IMG/VR virus record: IMGVR_UViG_3300006803_000021
Coordinates: 1 to 64,000 of that record
Length of the DNA stretch: 64,000 bases
Source of the DNA: a virus
Direction: 5' to 3' (one strand)
The position numbers and the translations under genes were made by a program. The notes under the pieces were generated by a model. That model saw nothing but the letters and a program-made list of their open reading frames with translations. It made no database searches and was not told where the DNA came from. This document shows positions 7,472 through 15,425 of the stretch, piece by piece (the stretch's first letter is position 1; the number at the start of each line of letters is the position of its first letter).

Positions 7472-7913
7472 CTACTTTTTGCTCAAACAGGCAACTTTCT
7501 TTTGGCGTAAATTCTGGGTAAAGGCTAGTGATGTCGTCGAGTTCATATGCGAGGTTACGCAGACGAAAATCGTAGTACGTGTGTATCCAATCGTGGGACA
7601 AAACCAGTTCTCCAATTTTCTCTTTTCCACGAAACTCACTGTGAACGTAATCAATCAATCGACCATCCTTATTAACGTCGTGCACCAAGATATGGACATG
7701 GTCGATAGGTTTCACAAGCTTGGAGATTTCATATGAGTAGTGACGAGCACATGAATGTGTCGGAACAACGAGCACATCATTCGGTTGAAGATTGTGAATC
7801 GTTCGATAGGTTCGACCTGATTTTCTGCTCCCATTCTCGAAGACATGAAGCATCATATCGAAATTAATGCGATAGCGATTGATCTCGTCGGCATTCTTTG
7901 ATGGATTTTTCAT
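7461..7913 (-). CDS. Hypothetical protein (150 aa)
   Basis: The frame is open much further upstream, but that part lies antisense-frame within the polymerase gene. The ATG at 7913, with AAAGGA upstream and 10 nt after the polymerase stop, is the likely start. The product is His/Asp-rich (IDHVHILVHDVNKDGR) with an aromatic C-terminal half. No family is recognised. It is cotranscribed with DNA polymerase. Confidence 0.65.
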   Translation of the reverse strand: MKNPSKNADEINRYRINFDMMLHVFENGSRKSGRTYRTIHNLQPNDVLVVPTHSCARHYSYEISKLVKPIDHVHILVHDVNKDGRLIDYVHSEFRGKEKIGELVLSHDWIHTYYDFRLRNLAYELDDITSLYPEFTPKESCLFEQKVVYI

Positions 7914-7923
7914 GGATTTCCTT

Positions 7924-10503
7924 TCAGAACAGATCAAGCTGCTCTTTCTGTGTGAAGTTGTAGCCAGTCGCACTAAAGAGAATGTGAGTCTGACCAGAGA
8001 AAACGGCTTCAAATTGACGTTTATGATCGATGAACTTTGACAGATCAACCTCGTCAAAGAACGAAGGCCATTCATCGCACCATGATATGACGTTAGAACC
8101 GACAGGATTTGGTTTCGAGAGATAGACGTACTTGATCGAACTGCCATTCTTGATGAGTGAAACATCGGCTTTAGTCTCCAAAGCAAGACGATTGTGTGCG
8201 ATCGAACCACGAACGTGAAGAGGTGTTCCTTTCATGAAGCCTTCTTGGACTTCGTATTTGGAGACATCTGAGACACCAGTATTACGAGCAATGCTGTCAG
8301 GTGGCATCAAGTCGAAGTCAGCTCTGAACGAACATTCGAAATCGTATGCTTCCTCATCGGAGTAGAAAATCTTCGTCATGAATTCGACAAGTTTATCCTT
8401 GACGACCTTTGGTGTCGATTTCTGAATGATCGTAAGACCCTGAGTTTTCTGAGGGTATGGCTCATGATACTCAGCACCTTCCTCATCGAATTTGAGCATG
8501 CTGTACTTCTTCTTCGCAGTGAAGATGGCAGCAGGTGAAACGATTTCACGGTCAGCTTTGAGGACTGAAGAGTCAACAGCGTTGGTTGCCTTGCCGACTT
8601 TCTCCATTGCGATGTTGATCACCTTCTGAACGATGGTGTCAGCGATCCAGCGAATGAAGCAGAGACGTTCGTATTCGGACATGTCGAGTTGAGACACGAT
8701 CTGTTCGATTTCGAACATAACAGAGTCTGTGTCACCTGCGACCAGTCGACACTTTGCTGGCTTGAGAGTGTCAATGGACTTTCGCTTGAGGAACTTCTTC
8801 TCATACATGCGAATGGCGTTCAGTTGGTTCTTCGGATTGTTGACGAATTCGGTAATTGCCTCACACATCCATCGCTGAATGATTTGACCTGTCATAGTGA
8901 TGGCCTCAGCAATGTCTGGATCGTAGAAGATGAAAGTTGACGAACCGGTAGAACCGTAAACGGAGTTGTTGATCTCCTTCACAGCTTTGTCCGAGGATTT
9001 GTAGACTTCCATCTGCTTCTTCAGGAGAGCTTTCTTTTCCTCGTCGCACTCAGCAGAGTAGAGAGCTGTCAGACGATTCTTTTCGTCCTTGAACTTCTGT
9101 CTGTGAGCAGCCAACTCATCGAGGATTCGAGGGAACATGCCTCGATTATGTCGATCGAAGCATTGACCATTCGGAGCCATCGTTTCGTTTTCGCGATCAA
9201 ACTCAGGAGAGACACCATCGATCATCTCGCGAACGTTTGTTGTGAGCTTTCGAGTCTTCGATTCTGGAGAGATGTTGATGGCTCGCATAGAAGACGGATA
9301 CGATGCTGCGATGTCACATGTGAACATGTACTTGTGACGACCTTTAATGGTCGGATAGACGAATCCACCTTCGTATTTGCGAGGCATGATTGTAGGAGTC
9401 TCAAGAGGCATGAACTCGTCGACCTTCTTGAGATAGTTGTATGTGTAGCTCATCACGATTCGAGTGACGAACTCAATGTCGTCAAGATTCATGCGACACA
9501 TTTGAGCAAGTGAGATGTTGAGGTCGAGGATACGACGAGATTTGATGATCTCTTCGACTCTCTTGACGTCGACGACGTTGTATGCGAGACCAGCAGATGG
9601 GTACGTTTTGTAGAGCAGGTGACCTGGAATGCCGGATTCGTGAACGAGCTTGCCTTCACCCAGTTCGAAATTCGCAATGTAGTCGAGAGAATGGCGTTCA
9701 CGTGCTTCGAACTTGCTGACACGAGTTTTGTAGAGCTTCATGAAGTCGATGTGATACATTCCACGGATTTTGTACTCGACGGCATCGTTTCCGTAAGAGG
9801 TCTTGAATGATCGCTTATCGATCTGTCCGAATGGAGACATGCGTAGCAAAACGTCAAAGCCAAGACGCTTTTCAATGCGTGATCCCATGTACGTCATGTC
9901 GAAGTCTTCTGAGTTCCAACCACCGTAGATGTCGATGTCGTTCTTCGAGAAGTAGTCTACAAAGGCGTTAAGCATGTCATCTTCAGATTCGAAGAAACGA
10001 AGATTGATAAGATCAACAGGGACTCTGCAACGCTGTGAAACTTCTTCAATGTCCACCTTACATGTCGTCATTACAGTGAACTTTTCGGCAGTCATGACCT
10101 TTAATGTGATCATGTTGACGGGTTCGATTGCGAGGATTGGGTCAGGTACGCCGGTACTTTGATCGACCTCAGTCTCGATGTCTAAGACGCAAACGTTGAA
10201 GTCATCAATGAAAGCTTCTTCCCATTCCATCCCAGATACGATGCCGAAAGGCAAACGAGATGTGCCAAAAAGACTGCGCTTTGTTTCAGGAAATTCGTAA
10301 AGGAACTTCTTGGCGTCGGAAAGTGTATCGAACTCGAACTTCTCGAGATAGTCACCGTAGATGGACCTGTACGGCGTTTCTTCTTCCGTCTTTCGGTAGA
10401 ACGGAGCAGGCTTCTTTTCGTGTAACCATCTCCGCTTTCCGTCATCGTCGGTCGTCTTGATGTGAACCACACCCTTGTTCTCGAAATAGCTGATGTATTT
10501 CAT
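7924..10503 (-). CDS. 43: DNA polymerase, family B (T4 gp43-like)
   Basis: 859 residues, close to T4 gp43 (898). The exonuclease motifs are VLDIETE (Asp108, Glu110), NSEDFD and the Tyr/Asp motif YNVVD. The polymerase motifs are DIAASYPSS (motif A), KEINNSVYGSTGSS (motif B) and VAGDTDSVMF (motif C) near residue 590, so the protein appears both proofreading- and polymerase-competent. The C-terminal EQLDLF resembles a sliding-clamp binding peptide, though the clamp gene is not in the window. It has its own early promoter (10532-10560) and GGAG before the ATG. In T4 it replicates the genome with gp44/62, gp45, gp41 and gp32. Confidence 0.97.
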   Translation of the reverse strand: MKYISYFENKGVVHIKTTDDDGKRRWLHEKKPAPFYRKTEEETPYRSIYGDYLEKFEFDTLSDAKKFLYEFPETKRSLFGTSRLPFGIVSGMEWEEAFIDDFNVCVLDIETEVDQSTGVPDPILAIEPVNMITLKVMTAEKFTVMTTCKVDIEEVSQRCRVPVDLINLRFFESEDDMLNAFVDYFSKNDIDIYGGWNSEDFDMTYMGSRIEKRLGFDVLLRMSPFGQIDKRSFKTSYGNDAVEYKIRGMYHIDFMKLYKTRVSKFEARERHSLDYIANFELGEGKLVHESGIPGHLLYKTYPSAGLAYNVVDVKRVEEIIKSRRILDLNISLAQMCRMNLDDIEFVTRIVMSYTYNYLKKVDEFMPLETPTIMPRKYEGGFVYPTIKGRHKYMFTCDIAASYPSSMRAINISPESKTRKLTTNVREMIDGVSPEFDRENETMAPNGQCFDRHNRGMFPRILDELAAHRQKFKDEKNRLTALYSAECDEEKKALLKKQMEVYKSSDKAVKEINNSVYGSTGSSTFIFYDPDIAEAITMTGQIIQRWMCEAITEFVNNPKNQLNAIRMYEKKFLKRKSIDTLKPAKCRLVAGDTDSVMFEIEQIVSQLDMSEYERLCFIRWIADTIVQKVINIAMEKVGKATNAVDSSVLKADREIVSPAAIFTAKKKYSMLKFDEEGAEYHEPYPQKTQGLTIIQKSTPKVVKDKLVEFMTKIFYSDEEAYDFECSFRADFDLMPPDSIARNTGVSDVSKYEVQEGFMKGTPLHVRGSIAHNRLALETKADVSLIKNGSSIKYVYLSKPNPVGSNVISWCDEWPSFFDEVDLSKFIDHKRQFEAVFSGQTHILFSATGYNFTQKEQLDLF

Positions 10504-10531
10504 GCAGACTCCATTTGTTGTTCTTAATTCG

Positions 10532-10560
10532 ATTGTATCACATTTGTGTACGAATATACA
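10532..10560 (-). promoter_or_regulatory. Early promoter of DNA polymerase
   Basis: Minus strand: -35 TGTATA, 17 nt ending TGTGA, -10 TACAAT. A variant of the consensus -35. It lies directly against the stop of the upstream gene. Confidence 0.7.
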
Positions 10561-10866
10561 TCACTGTTTTACAGCGAATCCACAACTTTGTATAAGAGTT
10601 GAAACATCTACAGCATCACGTATATAGGCTTTTCCCTTCGGAGTCAGCGAGGATTTCAGTGTCATGATGTCACCTGGACGTCGAATGAGTCCAAGCTCAA
10701 GTAGGATTGTGAACATGGTGTTGCCAGACTCATAGCCCAGTGCGTGCAACAAAATCCCTTTTGCGAGGGTTTCACGTCGTGTTTCATTTCCGAAATTGGA
10801 GTTGGCAAATGCTGTGATCATCTCCTCAGTGGTGACGATCTCGTCGAACTTCTTTTGCTTTTTCAT
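10561..10866 (-). CDS. Hypothetical small helical protein, possibly winged helix
   Basis: 101 residues, ATG at 10866. Mostly helical, with a region like a winged helix-turn-helix (FTILLELGLIRRPGDIMTLKSSLTPKGKAYI), which could bind DNA. No recognised family. It precedes the polymerase promoter. Confidence 0.5.
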   Translation of the reverse strand: MKKQKKFDEIVTTEEMITAFANSNFGNETRRETLAKGILLHALGYESGNTMFTILLELGLIRRPGDIMTLKSSLTPKGKAYIRDAVDVSTLIQSCGFAVKQ

Positions 10867-10869
10867 AAT

Positions 10870-10980
10870 GAGGCCTGTGTTTGTGGGAGGGAAAGAATAC
10901 GCACCGGTCGCGGGTCTGTTGGCGACCCCACCGGCACTCGAGCTCTCAAAACAAAGGAAAAAGGCTCGAGGAACTGTGAA
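10870..10980 (-). other. GC-rich intergenic island
   Basis: About 110 bases between two small genes are clearly more GC-rich than their surroundings. They contain inverted repeats (CCGGTCGC with GCGACC...CCGG, and CTCGAG twice). A 24-codon GTG-started frame ends by overlapping the 10866 start codon, but nothing else supports it. A terminator, an operator or foreign insert DNA are all possible. Confidence 0.35.
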
Positions 10981-11169
10981 TCAACCGTTGAACTGATGCA
11001 GTCCATTCAGTGTTGATTCGTAAACTTTGTCATAGAGAGCACGGCTCTTCTTGTTGTACGGAGCGACAACTCCGAACTTGCTGATAATCGCAGCTTGTGC
11101 TTTCTCGTGAGCAATGCGAATTTTCTGTTGGTCTTGAGGGGTGTGGGCATCTTTAGCGTGGGGCATCAT
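10981..11169 (-). CDS. Hypothetical protein (62 aa)
   Basis: Small, basic, helical (AHEKAQAAIISKF). It starts in an ATGA overlap with the gene upstream. No family is recognised. Confidence 0.55.
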   Translation of the reverse strand: MMPHAKDAHTPQDQQKIRIAHEKAQAAIISKFGVVAPYNKKSRALYDKVYESTLNGLHQFNG

Positions 11170-11591
11170 TGCTTTCCTTTTTTGTGCTCAATCAAATTCC
11201 AGGATTTGATGATATAGAGAGGTTTAAGAACGATAATCGAATCTTCGTTTTTGTCGAAGTTGACTGGATCATAATCCTGAACGCGTAAAGCATTCACACC
11301 ATACTTGGTCAAAATCTTTGTGGATTCGAGATCGATTATGTCCTTAGATGATGCATTTGCAACCAGCTGGTTGAAGTATGTGTCAGCGTTGTTTTTGCCG
11401 AGAAGGTGATAAACAAGATCATCGTTATCGAATTCGAACTCAATCTCAGCTTCATACACAAAGGACTCGCCTGAGTGGATTCGAATGTTTGTAGACCAAA
11501 CATCAATCGAGGTCTCAAGTTTCGTTGCAAACCAAATCGGTTGATCGAGAAGATGCGGAGTCTCAAAACCCGTAGAATGCCAAACTTTCAT
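11166..11591 (-). CDS. Hypothetical protein, possible ADP-ribosyltransferase-like fold
   Basis: 141 residues from the ATG at 11591. The layout recalls small ART-like proteins (H-Y-E clade): an N-terminal WHSTG in the place of 'YHGT', then IWFATKLETS in the place of 'WFS/TD', then VYEAEIEFEF, and a late segment KYGVNALRVQDYDP...DSIIVLKP. T4 itself carries three ARTs (Alt, ModA, ModB) of a different sequence type. The similarity is judged by eye and could be wrong. Confidence 0.4.
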   Translation of the reverse strand: MKVWHSTGFETPHLLDQPIWFATKLETSIDVWSTNIRIHSGESFVYEAEIEFEFDNDDLVYHLLGKNNADTYFNQLVANASSKDIIDLESTKILTKYGVNALRVQDYDPVNFDKNEDSIIVLKPLYIIKSWNLIEHKKGKQ

Positions 11592-11634
11592 GTGATTATC
11601 CTTCTTATACATATTTCGTTAGAATGGGCAAAAA

Positions 11635-12000
11635 CTATTTCACCATTACGATCACATTCAGCCAGTTCTTTTCTTCGGCACCAGCTTCGAAAAGAAGGTT
11701 CTTGTGCTTCTTGCTCATCGACTGAGTGAAGTCGTACAATTCTTTGCGGGATTTCGAAGTCAGGACTTCCCAGTCGTAGTCGCCATCGTCTTCTTCACCA
11801 TCAGGAATTTCCCATTGACCCCAATAGCGGCATGACATGGCAAGAACACATTTTCTACCGAAGTTGGATGGGTCCTCTTCAATACGAATATCCATTCCAC
11901 GACCTTTGCGGAAGAATTCACGAATATCATTCCGAATTTTGTCGAACACTGGGGTCGTTGTGTCCATCAAAACGGCTTCTTGAAGATTAGCGAGTTTCAC
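11635..12000 (-). CDS. Hypothetical protein (121 aa)
   Basis: Acidic, with a Trp/Asp/Glu-rich middle (WGQWEIPDGEEDDGDYDW) and a C-terminal hydrophobic strand (WLNVIVMV). It overlaps the small gene upstream by 14 nt. No family is recognised. Confidence 0.6.
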   Translation of the reverse strand: MKLANLQEAVLMDTTTPVFDKIRNDIREFFRKGRGMDIRIEEDPSNFGRKCVLAMSCRYWGQWEIPDGEEDDGDYDWEVLTSKSRKELYDFTQSMSKKHKNLLFEAGAEEKNWLNVIVMVK

Positions 12001-12160
12001 TGAGAAGTTCCTTCAACTGAGTTTCGAAGTGTTGCAACCAGAAAGCGTAAACATTCTCTGGAGTGTTGGGTGTAGTAGGAGTCGAATTTGTGTCGAACTC
12101 TTTACGAGTTTTGTGATTTGCAAAATCTAATGATTTGGTGTATGGGTCGACTGCATGCAT
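11987..12160 (-). CDS. Small hypothetical protein (57 aa)
   Basis: ATG at 12160, placed just behind an early promoter and the AAACAAAGGATAAAATC leader, which is the strongest argument that it is real. The product begins MHAVDPYTKSLDFANHK, has a Thr/Pro/Asn linker, and ends in an amphipathic helix (FWLQHFETQLKELLSE). Function unknown. Confidence 0.65.
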   Translation of the reverse strand: MHAVDPYTKSLDFANHKTRKEFDTNSTPTTPNTPENVYAFWLQHFETQLKELLSETR

Positions 12161-12185
12161 GATTTTATCCTTTGTTTATAATTCG

Positions 12186-12214
12186 AATATAACACAAAGC
12201 TGCAGTCATGTACA
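12186..12214 (-). promoter_or_regulatory. Early promoter for the 12160 operon
   Basis: Minus strand: TGTACA, 17 nt ending TGTGT, TATATT, then ATAAACAAAGGAT before the ATG. Confidence 0.8.
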
Positions 12215-12223
12215 CAAGAGAGT

Positions 12224-12481
12224 TCAAATTTCGCAAGGTTTTCCAAGCGATCCCCATCCATGGACACCTGTTTCAGAGCTTCCACAATTGTCACATGTAA
12301 ACTCATAATGGTCATAGACGATGATGTACCGAATGTCGTGGCTGTAGTGAGGACGATCGGCTTCGTTGCGTTTCTGTTTCTCTTCTAGCCACTCTTTCAG
12401 TCGGATCGCTGGATCGATCTTGCGAGGAAGGAAGAGAAAAAAGATAACGAGAATCAGTACGAAAAAGCATTCGCTACACAC
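12224..12481 (-). CDS. Small membrane protein with a CxxC motif
   Basis: A GTG at 12481, with AGAGGA 8 nt upstream, is the best start; it overlaps the stop of the 164-aa gene. The N-terminus is a single transmembrane helix (FFVLILVIFFLFL). A cytoplasmic-looking basic helix and a short Cys motif (CDNCG, later another Cys) follow, perhaps binding zinc. Function unknown. Confidence 0.55.
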   Translation of the reverse strand: MCSECFFVLILVIFFLFLPRKIDPAIRLKEWLEEKQKRNEADRPHYSHDIRYIIVYDHYEFTCDNCGSSETGVHGWGSLGKPCEI

Positions 12482-12968
12482 CGTGAAAATCCTCTGGATT
12501 GACAATCGTGATGGTCCTAGAAGCCGTTTTCGATTCTGCCCCAGGATTAGCTTTCACTGTCAACATTGCTCCGTAGCTGGAGTATAGTGATGCATCGTGA
12601 ATGTTGCGCGTCCAAGTGGTTAATGCATTACCGCGGAGAGTATGAGTTGATTCTTCGCTTGAGGCATAGACTCTCTCGCGATTATCGTCGATTTTTGTCA
12701 CAATGTGACCTGTCCAACCTTCGTTCATTACCAAGTCCACACCTTTCATTGGAGGAGGATTTGTGTCGTATGATGACTCGAAAGACCCTTTAGAGACCTT
12801 AGTCTTCTGATTTGAGACCAGTTCGCTGATGTAGTCAGCATTCGATTTCACAACTGCTTCGAGATGTTTTGGTGCGGTTGTAGGAACTTTCAGTTCTGGA
12901 AAATCATGCACGAGGGCGTCTTGAATTTCAGTCCAGAGTGCTGATCGTATGATTCCGGCGATGCTCAT
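12474..12968 (-). CDS. Hypothetical protein (164 aa)
   Basis: ATG at 12968. A helical N-terminal part (to about residue 60) is followed by a beta-rich C-terminal half (MNEGWTGHIVTKIDDN). No family is recognised. It lies between the clamp-loader genes and the polymerase region. Confidence 0.6.
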   Translation of the reverse strand: MSIAGIIRSALWTEIQDALVHDFPELKVPTTAPKHLEAVVKSNADYISELVSNQKTKVSKGSFESSYDTNPPPMKGVDLVMNEGWTGHIVTKIDDNRERVYASSEESTHTLRGNALTTWTRNIHDASLYSSYGAMLTVKANPGAESKTASRTITIVNPEDFHGV

Positions 12969-12977
12969 TTTATTCTC

Positions 12978-13166
12978 CTATGGACGTTTGAAGTAAAAGA
13001 CGATTCTTGGTGACTTTCGAACACCGTCGACAAACTCTTTGCCCTTTTTGCTGGCAAGACGAGTATTCTTAGAAAGAAGTCTCATGACTGCGAAGCCATC
13101 AGTTCGGCAAATTGTCATGAACTTCTTGCCATGCGGCTTGACTGAGTATGTGCGATCATTCTTCAT
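12978..13166 (-). CDS. Small basic protein (62 aa)
   Basis: Strongly basic (many Lys and Arg) and likely to bind nucleic acid. It sits directly downstream of gp62, where T4 has the translational repressor RegA, but its sequence does not resemble RegA. It overlaps gp62 by 4 nt. Confidence 0.55.
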   Translation of the reverse strand: MKNDRTYSVKPHGKKFMTICRTDGFAVMRLLSKNTRLASKKGKEFVDGVRKSPRIVFYFKRP

Positions 13167-13558
13167 GCCGAATCCAACTCCTCGTTCTCGAGAATAAGAC
13201 GTGCATCCTTACTCGAGATGCAGTAGCGTGAGCACAGATCATCGATCTTGTCGCGATCGAGGTCTTTGAAGAGCTTCGGAAACTTGCCGAAACGACGCTT
13301 CTTAGGATGAACCATCGAATGCAAGAAACGAAATACGTATTCGTCTGGCGCGTAGACAAGCATGTTCGCATGCTCTCCGAGGAGAACCGTGTCGACATGA
13401 GTCATCATTGATCGCGTGAGCATGAAGCGATTCATACTCCTCAGCGGAAGAGCTTCAGTGCCAATACGACATTCGATGTCAGAATTGATCGAATTTGCAT
13501 AGTCGAAAGGAGATGGACCTTTCTTCTTCGCGGGAGCTTTCTTCTTTTCAGCTGCCAT
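13163..13558 (-). CDS. 62: Clamp loader small subunit (T4 gp62-like)
   Basis: 131 residues, shorter than T4 gp62 (187). The C-terminal part FRFLHSMVHPKKRRFGKFPK followed by DDLCSRYCISSKDARLI aligns well by eye with T4 gp62 (FNYLMAAVPRGKRYGKWAK ... KLLAKRYQVNTNDAINY). Its place downstream of gp44 is the T4 order. With gp44 it loads the sliding clamp. The Lys/Ala/Pro-rich N-terminus (AEKKKAPAKKK) looks disordered. Confidence 0.85.
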   Translation of the reverse strand: MAAEKKKAPAKKKGPSPFDYANSINSDIECRIGTEALPLRSMNRFMLTRSMMTHVDTVLLGEHANMLVYAPDEYVFRFLHSMVHPKKRRFGKFPKLFKDLDRDKIDDLCSRYCISSKDARLILENEELDSA

Positions 13559-13561
13559 TGA

Positions 13562-13675
13562 TCAAACTCCCATGTTGCGAACAGTATCGAACATCACGGA
13601 TCCGAGCAGAATTGCGCAGGCGATAAGGACGATAATGGTGCCGATCAAGGCGATGGTTGCATCAAAGTTCCACAT
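13562..13675 (-). CDS. Tiny membrane protein (37 aa)
   Basis: ATG at 13675 with GAGGT upstream. The product is essentially one transmembrane helix (IALIGTIIVLIACAILLG) with short ends. It lies between gp44 and gp62 and overlaps the next tiny membrane gene. Function unknown. Confidence 0.55.
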   Translation of the reverse strand: MWNFDATIALIGTIIVLIACAILLGSVMFDTVRNMGV

Positions 13676-13823
13676 GCGACACCTCACATCCACCGATATG
13701 AAGTAGCTGATTTGACATATCTGTATACTCAAGCACACCGACGATAATGATCCAGATAACGACAAAAAGGGCTGCCTTCAGGTGATTCAGCGTCAATTCG
13801 AACTTTTTCTCTTTCCTATACAT
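13662..13823 (-). CDS. Tiny membrane protein (53 aa)
   Basis: ATG at 13823 overlaps the end of gp44 (GATGTATAG), so translation is probably coupled. A basic N-terminus (MYRKEKKFE) is followed by one transmembrane helix (AALFVVIWIIIVGVL). N-in topology is expected by the positive-inside rule. Function unknown. Confidence 0.55.
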   Translation of the reverse strand: MYRKEKKFELTLNHLKAALFVVIWIIIVGVLEYTDMSNQLLHIGGCEVSHVEL

Positions 13824-14757
13824 CTTTCACTTCACAATCTGCCATCATCTTCGTGAAGGCTGCGACCATCGTTAGGTGCTTGTCAGCAACCATCGACATG
13901 TGGAATTGAGCTTCGTTCATATGAACGACAGCATACGGCTGGGTCTCGGCAGTGAACGTTTCAGCAATGCGTGGCCAGAAGTTCAGAACAGTCGACTCGG
14001 GATCAACAGCATTCAGCATCAACCACTGATAGAGACGTTCGTACGACTTCTGTTTCAGGATGTTAATGAGCTCATCATTCGATGTGAGCTGAATGCGCTT
14101 CGCAGCTTCTTCATCGATCGGACCAATGTACGACTGGCGCTGAAGATCGTTGAGTGTCTTCCGGAAGTCGGGAAAGTTGGACTTGACGATCTTCGACAAA
14201 GCAGGCTTCGTGAACTCGATCTTCTCCTCATTGAGGATTTTGACAAGTCGACGGGCCATCTTCACCATGATGTCGTTCTTCTCGGTTACTTCCAGCTTGA
14301 CCGGATGACATCGTGAAATCAGAGCATCGATGAGCTTCCCAGGGAAGTTGCATGTCAGAATGAATGTGGTCGAACGACCAACATCTTCGATAACGGAACG
14401 AAGAGCCATCTGAGCATCTTGTGTGAGATTGTCAGCCTCATCGGCGATGATGACCTTGCGTTTGCCATCCATGCTCATCGTCGTAGCGAAGTTGGTGATC
14501 TTGTTTTTGACGGTATCGATGCCACGATCACGACCTGAGCAGTTGAGGAAAAGGAATTCGGCATCGAGTTCGTTCACAAGTGCTTTCGCAAGTGTGGTTT
14601 TGCCGATACCAGCAGTACCGGAAAGCAGAATCGACATTGGTTCCTGCGACTCGATCATCTTCTTGAAGAATGCGATGTGATGGTCTTCGAGAACCATCTC
14701 GTCGAGAGTTGCAGGGCGGTATTTCAAATACCATTGAGTTTGGCGTGGATCACTCAT
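13816..14757 (-). CDS. 44: Clamp loader large subunit, AAA+ ATPase (T4 gp44-like)
   Basis: 313 residues (T4 gp44: 319). Walker A is GTAGIGKT (residues 47-54), Walker B is IIADEADNL, sensor 1 lies at TFILTCNFPG, and the arginine-finger SRC motif is ISRCHPV. The C-terminal helical collar follows. It forms a complex with gp62 that opens and loads the sliding clamp in an ATP-dependent way. Confidence 0.97.
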   Translation of the reverse strand: MSDPRQTQWYLKYRPATLDEMVLEDHHIAFFKKMIESQEPMSILLSGTAGIGKTTLAKALVNELDAEFLFLNCSGRDRGIDTVKNKITNFATTMSMDGKRKVIIADEADNLTQDAQMALRSVIEDVGRSTTFILTCNFPGKLIDALISRCHPVKLEVTEKNDIMVKMARRLVKILNEEKIEFTKPALSKIVKSNFPDFRKTLNDLQRQSYIGPIDEEAAKRIQLTSNDELINILKQKSYERLYQWLMLNAVDPESTVLNFWPRIAETFTAETQPYAVVHMNEAQFHMSMVADKHLTMVAAFTKMMADCEVKDV

Positions 14758-14770
14758 TGTTGTGGACCTT

Positions 14771-14932
14771 TCAGATCATGGCTGCATAAATGAAGAAGAC
14801 GACGGCGAAGAGGACAAACCAGAATATGCCCTTCCAGACCTTGCGTCGGCCAGGAATTTCCCGAATGGCACGACGTTCATTGATGACTCCTGCAACGAAA
14901 AACGCGATCACGATGAAGATGATGATTTCCAT
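14771..14932 (-). CDS. Small membrane protein (53 aa)
   Basis: ATG at 14932 with AAGGGA upstream, 2 nt after the stop of the preceding tiny gene. Two hydrophobic helices (IIIFIVIAFFVAGV and GIFWFVLFAVVFFIYA) are separated by a basic loop (RRAIREIPGRRK). A hairpin topology with both ends outside is expected. Function unknown. Confidence 0.55.
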   Translation of the reverse strand: MEIIIFIVIAFFVAGVINERRAIREIPGRRKVWKGIFWFVLFAVVFFIYAAMI

Positions 14933-14934
14933 GA

Positions 14935-15018
14935 CTATATCCCTTTCATGAAGATTACGATTGACCATACGATTGCATTGATGTAAGCGATGACCATGAC
15001 GATGGTGAATAGTCGCAT
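14935..15018 (-). CDS. Tiny membrane peptide (27 aa)
   Basis: ATG at 15018, five bases after the stop of the 113-aa gene. The product is almost one hydrophobic helix (FTIVMVIAYINAIVWSIVIF). Supported mainly by its snug fit between two genes. Function unknown. Confidence 0.4.
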   Translation of the reverse strand: MRLFTIVMVIAYINAIVWSIVIFMKGI

Positions 15019-15022
15019 TGGT

Positions 15023-15364
15023 CTAGGAGACCTTTGCAACTTTCTTCTTTTTGCGCCGGCGGATTTCGCTTTTACGGCGCATTGCAAGCTTTTCATCAAG
15101 CTTGGTGCATCCTTCGATAACGAAGAATTGATGCGAATTGTTCTTGGTGTGGAGCTTGACTTCATCACCTGATTGATCCTTTTCATACTCAGCGAGGAAT
15201 TCGGAGTGAACCCTCATCATTGATGGACCGACTTGATTGACTGTCAGTTGCTTGCGCTTGGTGCCTTCGAGGATGAAGTTTTCCGAGGCTGCAGCGAAGA
15301 TTTCAGTCATCGATTTATCAGCGGAATCGAATGTTGCTGTGTGCTTGATTGTGATCTTAGGCAT
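15023..15364 (-). CDS. Hypothetical protein (113 aa)
   Basis: First gene behind the early promoter at 15394-15422. Mostly mixed alpha/beta, ending in a very basic tail (RRKSEIRRRKKKKVAK) that suggests nucleic acid binding. It occupies the place upstream of gp44 where T4 has the sliding clamp gp45, but it is half the length and not similar. Confidence 0.6.
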   Translation of the reverse strand: MPKITIKHTATFDSADKSMTEIFAAASENFILEGTKRKQLTVNQVGPSMMRVHSEFLAEYEKDQSGDEVKLHTKNNSHQFFVIEGCTKLDEKLAMRRKSEIRRRKKKKVAKVS

Positions 15365-15393
15365 TTGATGGTTTCCTTTGTTTCTGTAATTTT

Positions 15394-15422
15394 AGAATAT
15401 CACATTCTATGCTACAAGTACA
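15394..15422 (-). promoter_or_regulatory. Early promoter for the clamp-loader operon
   Basis: Minus strand: TGTACT, 17 nt ending TGTGA, TATTCT, then the leader AAACAAAGGA. It overlaps the start of the inter-gene space after gp41. Confidence 0.8.
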
Positions 15423-15425
15423 CAC

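Noticed and set aside
12978-13166. RegA translational repressor
   Set aside because: Position suits RegA, but length (62 against 122) and sequence do not.
15023-15364. Sliding clamp gp45 upstream of gp44
   Set aside because: The gene is in the T4 position of gp45 but has only 113 residues and a poly-basic tail; no clamp repeat pattern is visible.
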